Source: Przewalskia tangutica
Taxonomy: Eukaryota > Streptophyta > Magnoliopsida > Solanales > Solanaceae
Length of the DNA stretch: 64,000 nucleotides
Direction: 5' to 3'
Assembly (NCBI GenBank): GCA_029844215.1
Contig: CM056740.1
Span: 29,617,873-29,681,872, forward strand
The translations under genes and the position numbers were made by a program. The stretch's first letter is position 1. Every line of letters starts with the position of its first letter. The notes under the pieces were generated by a model. The model did no database searches. It worked only from the letters and a program-made list of their open reading frames with translations, and was not told the DNA's origin. This document shows, in pieces, positions 1 to 9,552 of the stretch.

Positions 1-14
1 CTGTAACTACTGCT

Positions 15-1180
15 TCACTTTCCCTTTGTCGCTCTAATCATAATATCGCCTGTTGGCGCCAGAGCTATAGAAGCGATGACATGCCACCGATCTGAAGGAT
101 GAGTCTTAACATCTGCTCTACCTGGCCTGACAATCCTCACAAAATGGCCCTGTCGGCCGCAAGTATAACAATCTCCCAAACTAGCACGACACTCCCCCTT
201 ATGGAGTTTTCCACAACGGCCACACTGAGATAAGGGTGGACTCATCCGGCGAGCACTCCTACTCCCCTGAAAATCTGGAACCTTGGAGCCCTGACCTGCT
301 CCTGAATACCCTGGACGCCCTGAAGACTGTGGAGGACCACTCTGTACTGGCGGAGGTGTATAACTAGCTCGCTTCGAGGCGGTCCGCCGAAAGTTATCAA
401 AGGACCTCGCTGTCTTGGCCTCTTATGCCGATCCCGTCCCCACGCCGTCTCTACGTTCTCCATCCCCGTGCATAAGCTCAGATACGGCAATGTCCATGCC
501 CGATCAAGAGCTACACCGAGCAAGCCTCGCCAAGTAGTCATCGAGCCCCGTGACGTAGCGAGGCACTCGCCCTCTATATCTGCTACTAGCGCAGGGACAT
601 ATCGAGCCAACGAGTCGAACTCCACGTTGTACTCCCGAACCGTACGCCCTCTCCGTCTCAGCATCATAAATCTGTCGGCCGTTTCTCATCTGCGGAGGCA
701 AGAAATGGCCGAAAATGCCTCAGAGAACTCGTCCCAAACAGCGGGAGGCGCATGCTCCCCCCGGGACAGCTCCCACGAATCAAACCAGTCGACTGCAGTA
801 TCACGCAGCCGATGCGAACCTAAGACCACTGACTCGGTCTCCGAAGCCTTGATCACTCATGATCCGTCAGAATCGCTTGATGAACTCCTGCGGATCATCC
901 TCGTGCCTCGACCGTAGAACTCGGGTGGTCGCAGCCAAAAGTCCCGTAGTCTCAAACTATCCGATGCCGGGTGAACTACGGGTGCTCTCGAACCTCCGAT
1001 CGTCTCGCCCTCGTGTCAGCCACAATCCTAGCTAGTAATCGGGCCATCTCCTTATAACCCATATCCTCTGTTTCTCGACCGCGACCTGGAGGCTCGTATC
1101 GGGCCTCGCCGAGACCGCCGCCGCTTTACTCGCAGCCTCACTCGCCGCTTTGCCCTTCGGGCTCGTTGCCTGCGAGGCAT
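15..1180 (-). pseudogene. gag of element B (Ty3/gypsy chromovirus-like)
   Basis: Nucleocapsid/capsid polyprotein that would coat the retrotransposon RNA. The start at 1180 reads MPRRQRAR, the usual basic N-terminus of this gag family (MPPRRQ-like). Towards 450-700 a frame reads RRRGRTVREYNVEFDSLARY, the conserved retrotransposon-gag core. At 129-170 there is a zinc-knuckle frame (CYTCGRQGHFVR, then IV where the last Cys is expected), preceded by CGRCGKLHKGEC. The last frame ends in RATKGK and a stop, the same end as element D gag at 20311. The reading frame is broken into at least three pieces by small indels, several at CAG/CTG or CC sites, so it may be less damaged than it looks. No protease or RT is visible before the window edge. 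About 388 codons, normal for a gag-only product. Confidence 0.8.
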
Positions 1181-1381
1181 AGCTGGTACAAAGAGATACG
1201 CTGGAGGGTCCAACTTATAACACAACTCTAAGGCACGATCTCGAGTGAGAAGAATGGAAACCAATCCTAAATATCCTGCAACCTCCGATTATAGGTGTGG
1301 TGCACAACACACCGATAATCAAGACTCTACTAGATACGGTTCGTAGACACTTTCCGAGGATTAATCGCTCGATACCACTTT
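1181..1381 (-). other. 5' leader of element B with PBS and leader hairpin
   Basis: Untranslated leader between the 5' LTR and gag. It holds the PBS at 1367-1377 and, at 1287-1320, a hairpin with 13-nt arms (12 pairs) and an 8-nt loop containing the palindrome GTGCAC. The same hairpin lies in the leaders of C and K, and a GCGCGC-loop version in A. A smaller 5-bp stem TCTAC/GTAGA lies between the two. The conserved structure suggests an RNA signal for packaging or dimerisation; that is inference. Confidence 0.65.
1367..1377 (-). promoter_or_regulatory. Primer-binding site, element B
   Basis: Plus strand reads GCTCGATACCA, complementary to TGGTATCAGAGC except for one missing base of a CTG. This is the initiator-Met tRNA site used by many plant gypsy elements. 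It lies 4 nt from the LTR end, the normal spacing. Confidence 0.8.
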
Positions 1382-4246
1382 TGTCACGACCCGACTCGGC
1401 CCGCAATCGTGCCTTACTCCGGCACCCTGGTGATACAACATCGAGAAAAATCAGCGGAAATAAAACTTAAACATGAAATAAGATAAAATAAGAAAAAGCA
1501 ACCAAAATGGTTACCTTCTCGCATATATATACCGAAGCTACATCCCATTACAACCCCGCCACAACGATTACTGCACCTCTACGAATGATAGACAACAACG
1601 ACGGACAGGCCGCCATACCCCGAATGTAAGCACCTACAACAACAGGGACTATACCAAGATAAGCCTCCGAGAAACGGAGCTTCCCAAACGCCGAATCAGT
1701 GACCCTAAGAGCGAGGATCAATGATCGTGTACCTTTACTCGCAGATGAACGCAGCTCCGGCGAGGTCGATAACAGTACCAAGTATGTGGAAATCAAAATA
1801 CCGTAAATGAAATCATAGTAGTCTATATAAAGCGAGAGACATGTATGATAACCAAACTACGCTCATAATAAATAAGCGATATGTCAAGTCGTGACTCACG
1901 CCTCAAAGTCATCACTCAAATATAACTATGGGTCTCACGCCCATAACATCAATCATGCCCGTGGAATACCTTTCCTCACCGCCAGCCTATGATATAAAAG
2001 CACCAAGGAATACACATGAACACCGTGTCCCACTGTGTCATAATAAAACCGCACGGTAAGTACGAAGGCATAACCGACTACTAACACCTACGCACCAACA
2101 AGGTCATAAATCGTATCATGAGATCTGTCTTGCACTCACATGATCAAAGCCGTCACTCGCCTCGCAGATCAATGCGCGTCTAGCCCCGAACTTCCCGCAG
2201 CTCGCGTAGGCCAATCTCATAGGCCCGCATGAGGTATTCCCGCATCGAGGGTAGCTACTCCCGGATCCGCCGACTTCGCACCGCACGCCACATGACCGCA
2301 TGACCATAAAGGCCGCACACTAACCTGGAACTCTCGTAGCTCCGCATAGGCCCCCTGGACCCGCAAGAGGTATTCTCGAATCATAGGTCACACAGACCCG
2401 CCTGAGTCTACCCCGTCGGAGGCGACAACCTCCTAAACATGTCTGGTGAGTGGTACAAGATCAACATAACGGTGATAGTTAAACAACTTAAGCGCAATCG
2501 AGGGAAAACCCCTTTACACAAACATCACAAGATACTAACACACGTAGCATCCTAGCATGTTTACTTATCAAATCAACAAGAAAGTATTACAAGTCTATCA
2601 CAAACCAACACAATCAAGTTACTCACACAAGGTACTTTCTACTATATGATTAACAAGATCGGGTTTTTATCCCCAAAGTACTTCATACATTAACTCTTTA
2701 AGAGATCTGTTTCTTTCACAAATAGTCACACAATACTCGTAGTTTAAAAATAAAGTGACTATCTTCTGAAGTAAATCAAAATACTTCTTTTCGTAAAATC
2801 AAGTAACAACATTATTTTCCAAACGTTCAAGTTTGCCTAATTTCAAATACTCAAGTTTCTCATTTTTCGAAAGGTTTTGTAGTTCATAGTTTTAATCCTT
2901 TAAAACAATTTGAGAAACATATACCTTACATGTGAGTAGGTTATTCTTGTTTATAACAATCTTATTAAAGCAGCCATGATCTAGGAAATGTAATATCATT
3001 TTGTCTCATCTTAGCTTCTATGCAGATGGAAGTTTCTACTGGTTTTAATAATACTTCATTATTCGATACATTTTCCTTTATTAACGCTGCAGTGGTTCGT
3101 TCGATACTTATTCTGATTTCCGAAATCAGTAAAACATTATTCCTTTTAAAAACCAAGTACTCAGTACTCACGAATGAGGTTTCATACATCTTACAACTTT
3201 CAAATCAGTTTAATTAAGTTAAGTCTCTTATCTTATAAGATCAAGTCTCTTAACTTTTAAAATCAGTAAAACCATTCTCTTTATTTCTCTTAAGACGTTA
3301 TACCTAACTTCCCATAAACCTAGTATAACTCTTATGTTTTCAAAACCAAGTATTACTCTTCTGTTAAAAAATGATTCAACATTCTTTTGAAATACTTCAA
3401 GATTCTTTATTATTCAGGCTTAAGTCAAAGACATTGCCAATGAACTACGTTCAGATAACACACGTACGTCTACCGTACTATATATATATATATACTTCAA
3501 AATATCATGCTCAAGAGTATAGGAAGAATCACATACCTCGCGACGATTATCGACTATTAGCAAAACGCTCCACGGCTATAACCTGGCTAGCCTTGTCCAC
3601 CTTTCAAGTAGCACATGCTACTCACAGAACATTCAACCTATAAAGGTTATACGAGTCTATCAAAGCCTAGACTACTCGGTAGAATAAATCTAGATACAAG
3701 ATTCTACGGAAATTTGGGCAGCCCTTCCCTACCCGTCAAACTTCACAAGTTTACTGTAATACAGTCCTATGTAAGTACAGTTCAATTCCCTTCTTATATA
3801 CTTTCCTTGTATATACTTATAATTATACATCAAAAGTATGTAAACTCAAATACAATAGGGAGACAAGATATTTACCTCGATAAGCCCATAATTATCCAAG
3901 TTAAAATTTCGATCCTGGGCAACGCTTAGCTCCTACTCCGGGTGCTCCAACCTGCTACAAACAACCCTTAGAAGTTCTACGCAACTTCTTCTTAAATACT
4001 TCAACCAACTGTGAAGATTTTCCCTAGGGTTTCGGTTTGAGACAAAAAGGACATACGGTAGTATTTCCGGGCTCTACGTATAGAGGTATCTTAGGAGTAC
4101 TACAAGGTATAAGGCTAAAGTATTTTGGGTATAGTAACAATACTATGGAGAGTATTTCTACCAAGAGGGGGGTATTTATACGAGACAACACCACAAGGGG
4201 GGGTGTGTACCCCTCGGCCAACCCCACTAGGAGGGGGGGTACTCTC
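1382..4246 (-). mobile_element. 5' LTR of element B, left part (sense 3' part)
   Basis: Begins at TGTCACGACCCG next to the PBS, which is the sense-strand 3' terminus (CGTGACA). It runs to 4246, where composite A interrupts it; the rest is 18958-19502 and ends TACGGGGTATAACA. Together the parts make an LTR of about 3.4 kb, the same family as the K LTRs and H. It contains a microsatellite (TA)n near 3480 and U5-like sequence. No gene is present; the short ORFs inside are not conserved between copies. Confidence 0.85.
4242..4246. repeat. Target site duplication CTCTC (left), composite A
   Basis: CTCTC directly precedes the TGTTACACC terminus of composite A, and CTCTC directly follows its last CGTGACA-type end (TGTGACA) at 18957. 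The 5-bp length is normal for Ty3/gypsy integration. Confidence 0.85.
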
Positions 4247-5466
4247 TGTTACACCCCGTAAGTCCAGGACATGTATAAGAGAATGTACGTAAGGAAACAA
4301 GACTTGGAAATTAGTACGAAAGGAAGAATTGTTTTTCCGACGGAAAATCTTCCGAAGGTCGGAAAGGAAAAATGTTCGTTATTGAGAATTGGATTCTCAA
4401 AATGCATTATTTGAAGAGTATGGAACTTATAAATAATATGGAAATTTATTTTTACGGATTTGGTCATGTGGGGCCTACCCGAGGAAATTTTACATTTTTG
4501 TGGGGCCCACGAGGTTTACGGAATTTTATGGACGAATGAGGGGGCGACACGTGGCACCCCCATAAGTGGTCTTGGTCGAATTAGAGGAGGGGTAATATGG
4601 TCATTGAACATCTTGGAAGATAAGTCTTCAAAGCTTGACATAATTGACTAGTCAACTTGCCACATAAGCTTGATCCATGTGATTTTAATCCTAGCCTCAC
4701 ATTTGTTTAAGTCTAAGCCCTCCAATATGTGTTATATACTAACTAGTAGCAAGACTAGCTCATTTTAACACTTAGAGAAATTAGAAGACCTTGTGTTCTT
4801 CAAGAAAGCTCTCGGCTTAGTGTAATTTCCCACACAAAAATTTTATAGTTTTGATCCATTAGCCACAAGACTTTAACCCAATGTCCCTGTAGGGTATTGT
4901 ACGGATATCTCAATAGAAAGATTTCGGAAAAAACGTATTTTTACGTTAGTCGCAAGGCGGAAACTAAGGGAGTACTTCAACTTTGAAGTTGGAACTTGAA
5001 GATGGGTTCTTCATAGGCCTCTAAGGAGTGCTTGGAGCGGATTGGAACCTAAGGAAAGGAGCTAAGAATTGCTAAGGCGCGACTTTGGAATCTTGGAAAT
5101 TTTAAGGGCTTTAAAGTTATATTCTTGTCGTTGTAGCAATTAAGGTTTACTTATCATTGTAGCTATGGTTTTAGCAAGCATGAGTTATATAGTATGAAGT
5201 TTGATATGTTTATTGGCTATTGGAACCCTAATCCGAAATCTAGCATGTTTAACTTTAAGATTTCAATTCTAGTCGATTATTAGTCTAAGCGTCGCATGTT
5301 GTATAAAGAAGGAAATTGTAGTTGTTGAAGTTTTTTAGACTATATAACATGTTAGACCTTAGAACTTGGAATTGTGAAGGATTGAAAAGACTTAGTGTTG
5401 TTCTAGAGGTTGGCGAGAATGGCTTTTGGCATATTCACTATTTCGTATGAATTGTGGGGCGGAATT

Positions 5467-5490
5467 TTACACGTATTGTAAGGCGTGTAA
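5467..5490 (+). other. Conserved LTR hairpin
   Basis: Perfect 7-bp stem TTACACG/CGTGTAA with a 10-nt loop. The same stem lies at 10753-10776, 16090-16113, 37769-37792, 43915-43938 and, with one mismatch, 34659-34682. The function is unknown; a transcript 3' end or an RNA fold is possible. Confidence 0.55.
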
Positions 5491-6529
5491 TCCCCTTTGT
5501 TTGGTTGTTGTTTGGAGCCTTAAATGTGGCTTGTTGGTTATTGTATTCGGCCTTGAAAAGGTGGCAAAGTAAGTAGAAACAAAGGAGGTGTCGCCCGATT
5601 TTCCGTAGAATTGAGATCGTATACTTAGTATTATTCTCGTAGAGACTAGAAGTTGATAGTCTTGTTGTGACCATTATAGGTTGACACTTCTACTTACGGC
5701 GTATTCGGCTTAGCTTGTTGATATTAGCCGAAAAGGTATTTGAACTATCTCCTATTCTAGCATGATTCCTTAGAATAAAGAAAGAAAGTTCTACTCCTGG
5801 AATGATCCATTCCGTGCTTGTATTTGGATTGCCTAAAATCGAATTTGTGATATGTACATCCTGTAGTGTACTTTGATGTTTAAATTGTAAGTAGTATAAT
5901 CCATTTCCTTAGGGAAGTTTGGATTCTTAAAAGTGAAGGTATTTTTCTTAAAGTACATAGAGACTTGAAAAGGAAGTGGTTTCCAAATCTTTTGGCTAGT
6001 GCCTTAGTTCTAAAACCTAAAGGTCATTATAATGACTTTAGGGGAGTCAAAGGAGTGATTTACTTATTTGATTTAAAAGAGGAGAAATGACATGATTTAA
6101 GAGAAGTAACTTGCGTTAAGAGTGAAGTTACTTGAGGTTTAAAAAGTAGAAGAAAACTTGTTTTCTAACTACAAGAGACTTGAAGTATTTTGAAAGTTAA
6201 GAACTTGATTTGTAAGTATGTGATACTTGGTTTTAATAGTATAAGTCTCTTGGTTATTGAAGGAATGGATCGTCTAAAACCATAAAAGGGTTATAACGGC
6301 TTTATGGGAAGTTGGTTATAACGGCTTTATGGAAGGTATAGAAAGTTGTCTATTTTGATTAAATCGGCATAAGTTGCCTAGATTGTGAAAATTTGGAGTT
6401 ACTTGATTTCAAGCTTTGAAATGAGTTTTCTAAAAGTGTAGTAACTTACTTTGAAAAATAGACACGCTGATACTACGTGTTAGTATCTTGGGGCTTTACA
6501 TAGAAAGGAGTCTTTTATAAAGGAATGTA

Positions 6530-7075
6530 CGTACGTAGTACTTTGGCTTGTTAAAAGAGAATTATTCTATGTATAACTTGATTAGTACTTTGGCTTGATA
6601 AATTGAGGATTTGTCTAAGTGTGCCTTGATAAGTACTTTGGCTTGTTAAAGAGAATTATTCTAAGTGTGCCTTGATAAGTACTTTGGCTTGTTAAAAGAG
6701 AATTATTCTAAGTGCCTTGATAAGTACTTTGGCTTGTTAAAAGAGAATTATTCTATGTATAACTTGATTAGTACTTTGGCTTGATAAATTGAGGATTTGT
6801 CTAAGTGTGCCTTGATAAGTACTTTGGCTTGTTAAAAGAGAATTATTCTAAGTGTGCCTTGATAAGTACTTTGGCTTGTTAAAAGAGAATTATTCTATGT
6901 ATGCCTTGATTAGTACTTTGGCTTGATAAATTGAGGATTTGTCTAAGTGTGCCTTGATAAGTACTTTGGCTTGTTAAAAGAGAATTATTCTATGTATGCC
7001 TTGATTAGTACTTTGGCTTGATAAATTGAGAATTTGTCTAAGTATGCCGTGATAAGTACTTGGGCTTGTTAATCG
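6530..7075 (+). repeat. Minisatellite 1 in LTR 1 of A
   Basis: About a dozen imperfect units of roughly 47 bp around AGTACTTTGGCTTG. Two variants occur, one continuing TTAAAAGAGAATTATTC and the other ATAAATTGAGGATTTGTC. The same order of variants is seen at 11820-12365 and 17150-17700. Confidence 0.85.
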
Positions 7076-7191
7076 AGAATTGCCTATGTGTCTTGGAAAT
7101 AGCCGGCCATGCGTGCTATTGGTATATCGATCGTTCGGTCATTCCCGTTTGTGGCATTTGCATAATTCCGTGGATTTGCTACCCACGATGC

Positions 7192-7437
7192 GAGGAATAC
7201 CTCATGCGAGTCCGTAGGGCTTATGCGGTGAAATAGTCCCACGCGGGCGTCCAAATTTACGCGAGGAATACCTCACGCGAGTCCGTAAGGGCTTATGCGG
7301 TGAAATAGTCCTATGCGAGGAATACCTCATGCGTGTCCGAAAGGGCTTATGCGGTGAAATAGTCCCACGCGGGCGGTCCAAATCACGAGAATACCTCACG
7401 CGTCCACGCGACCTACGCGTGAAATAGTCCCGTGAAT
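7192..7437 (+). repeat. Minisatellite 2 in LTR 1 of A
   Basis: GC-rich units built from GCGAGGAATACCTCATGCG followed by GGGCTTATGCGG and GTGAAATAGTCC. The matching arrays at 12474-12730 and 17814-18068 are more regular, so this copy has probably lost bases to sequencing error. Confidence 0.8.
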
Positions 7438-8308
7438 AGGATTGCTAAATGATCTGCGCGCGGATGGTCCCGCTGATCATGAGCTTCCTAGTTTATATTG
7501 TAAGGATACTATCGCTTACTCTCATTGTTAGTAAGGCACAATGTGTTGTATTTTGATTATCATATATGTCCCCGATTTGTTTGTGTTACCCTATGGTCAT
7601 GCTTTTACGAGGTGGGATTCCGGCATGGGACCACGAGGTATCGAGGACACGTGGGACTTGGTGTTCATGTATCCTTATTGGTGTTATTACATCATGGATC
7701 GCCGGCGGTGAGGAAGGATTCCACGCATGATTGATATTATGGGCGTGAGACCCGTGGTTATATTGAGTAATGACTTTGAGGCCTGCGCCCACGACTTGAT
7801 ATGACCGCTATGTGTTATGTATCGTAGGTTGGATATCATACATGTCTCCGTGTTATTTAGATCGCTATGATTTTATTACGCATTTCATCGCTCACATACT
7901 TGGTACATTCTTCGCATCTTCCGGTCCGGCTGCGTCATGCCGCAGTTTAGGTACGCAGTCGGTGATCGGCAGTGTAGGATCCTCGCCGTGGTTTTGGATA
8001 AGCTCCTTCTATTCCGAGTTTATCTTTGGTATATGTCCTTCAAGATGTGCTTTGTATAGTTTTGGGTACAGCGGGCATTGTCCGTCATAGTTCGCTTTAA
8101 CTCCTGCAGGTCCGTATTCATATGTGGGATTGGACCGTATGCGGTGTAGTGTCTTTTGTTTATGTATATACGGCAGCCTGGCTTTGCCTTGCACGCACGC
8201 TTGTTTTAAAAAAAAAGAGGTGTTATTTCAGCCCGCACTTACTTGTATTGTTAAGGTAGAAGGGTGCCTGTAGGGCACCACCACGCCCAAGCTTGGGCCG
8301 TGACAGAG

Positions 8309-8321
8309 TGGTATCGTGAGC
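8309..8321 (+). promoter_or_regulatory. Primer-binding site, internal 1 of A
   Basis: TGGTATCGTGAGC, a damaged form of TGGTATCAGAGC. The equivalent site at 13627-13638 (TGGTATCCGAGC) differs at one base. It lies three bases after the LTR end. Confidence 0.75.
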
Positions 8322-8360
8322 GATCCTCTGAATGTCTACGACCGTGTCTAGTAGAGTCTT

Positions 8361-8392
8361 GATTATCGGTGTTGCGCGCCACACCCATAAAC
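8361..8392 (+). other. Leader hairpin with GCGCGC loop
   Basis: GATTATCGGTG, then TTGCGCGC, then CACACC. The loop palindrome GCGCGC replaces the GTGCAC seen in B, C and K. This copy lacks two bases of the left arm; the copy at 13683-13716 keeps that arm but has changes in the right arm. Confidence 0.5.
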
Positions 8393-8503
8393 AGGAGGCT
8401 ACAGGACATTTATGAGTTAGTTTCTATTCTTTTCACTCTAAGATCGTGCCATAGAGCCGTGTTAGTAAGAAAATTCCTCTCTGACGTATTGTTGTGTTCA
8501 GAG

Positions 8504-8737
8504 ATGCCTCCGCGAGGGCAACAACGCCTGAAGGGCAAAGGAGTAGCAGAGCTACTAGTCGACTCGAGAGAGTTGATAGGGCTTATGCCCGTGGTACACC
8601 GGATGTTGTTCGCGATGGCGAAGTTCTTCTGCGCTGTTTTGAGGCCCCAGACGAGCCTCCGGTTTCTGTTAGAGAAGACTATAGGTCGCGAGGAAAGTCG
8701 TTGTGTTATTGACCAAGATAGCGGTGCTAGCGAATAG
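8504..8737 (+). pseudogene. gag start remnant, internal 1 of A
   Basis: Opens with MPPRGQQRLKGKGVAEL, the family gag N-terminus, and stays open for 77 codons, but has no capsid core (the RRGRTVREY region) and no zinc knuckle. The downstream part is not gag-like, so it can at most encode a short leader peptide. The ATG may have been kept because the surrounding RNA is needed for packaging; that is inference. Confidence 0.6.
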
Positions 8738-9090
8738 AAGTGATAGTACCCCTGCAGGTAGGGATACTTTGATTAGTAAGTGAGAAGTAAGAATGTTGAC
8801 AATAATGATAGGTGAATTGAGACTATAGTTGTATAAAGTTCACAAGTTGTAATTGCCCCATGACAGTGTAAGATCAATAGGGAAGATTGTACAGTAGAAA
8901 TACTTTGGCTTATGTGACGAACCTCTAGTGAATAGGGGATAGGGTAAGAAGTACCTTGAGATAAGAGAGATTTATTCCAGACTAAGAACGAGAAGTTAAG
9001 TGTGACGATGAGTCGGGTTATAGACTCATTTCGTCAACCGATAGTATGGAATCGGGTGATGTCGATTAGAAATAGTCCCGTTAAGTGATA

Positions 9091-9155
9091 GGGTCCCGGG
9101 ATGCCAGGCCCAAGTTTAGTTAATCGTTGTACGAGTTTGTGGACGCGTTCCACCG
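9091..9155 (+). other. Conserved non-coding block, internal 1 of A
   Basis: Includes AGGCCCAAGTTTAGTTAATC followed by GTTGTACGAGTTTGTGGACG and CGTTCCACC. Clear relatives occur at 14411-14476, 20771-20852 and, on the minus strand, 36138-36220, 52332-52415 and 58140-58222. No open frame is common to all copies. The role is unknown. Confidence 0.6.
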
Positions 9156-9520
9156 GAACTAGGTCGTAAGGACCGAGAAGAGCCTTAGCGGAAATTCAAG
9201 TAGCTTAATGGCCAGGTTTGATTAGTAACTCCAAGGAGTGGAGAACAGAAACGATATTGAGATTTTGTACGTGTACTAGATAATTTTGAAAGTACGAGAA
9301 AGTATGACTAGTAAGGAAAGAAAGGAACCTCTAAGGATCCCGTGTTTTGGGAAGACTGTAACCTTCGAGTTTTGTGAGAATGAGGTCGCGGACGGAAGGT
9401 CCATTGTTATGTTTACGTATGTTGTGGTGGCCATGTGTGGCATCGTTGGTCTTGTGCGCTTTGATCGATAGCATAGTATAGATATTGTCTTGGAGTGTAT
9501 AGCTTGGCAATCGACTAAGA

Positions 9521-9552
9521 ACATTCGGGACGAATGTTTCTAAGGGGAAGAA
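9521..9552 (+). promoter_or_regulatory. Polypurine tract with adjacent hairpin, internal 1 of A
   Basis: Perfect stem ACATTCG/CGAATGT with loop GGA, then TTCTAAGGGGAAGAA ending at the 3' LTR. The purine run is the plus-strand primer site. The hairpin is present in every internal region of the window. Confidence 0.75.

Larger units (their letters stand above)
4247..8305 (+). mobile_element. LTR 1 of composite A (4.06 kb)
   Basis: Starts TGTTACACCCCGTA and ends CGTGACA just before the PBS. It carries a hairpin TTACACG/CGTGTAA at 5467-5490 shared with other LTR families, a likely TATA region TTATATACTA near 4732, and two minisatellite arrays (6530-7075 and 7192-7437). Its GC-rich 3' part shows more small losses at CAG/CTG/CCG sites than LTRs 2 and 3. 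At 4 kb it is at the long end for plant gypsy LTRs. Confidence 0.85.
8306..9552 (+). mobile_element. Internal region 1 of composite A
   Basis: Between two LTRs. In order: PBS, leader hairpin, short gag start (8504), non-coding stretch, a conserved block (9091-9155) shared with D, E and K, a 3' motif GTGGCCATGTGTGGCAT near 9427, the hairpin 9521-9537 and the polypurine tract. No pol motif could be found in any frame. It is 1247 bp; internal region 2 is 1252 bp. Confidence 0.8.

Noticed and set aside
468..917. 149-codon plus-strand ORF
   Set aside because: Antisense shadow of element B gag.
5438..5674. Short ORFs repeated in the three A LTRs
   Set aside because: They occur only because the LTRs are copies; frames are not kept between LTRs and no start or domain is evident.
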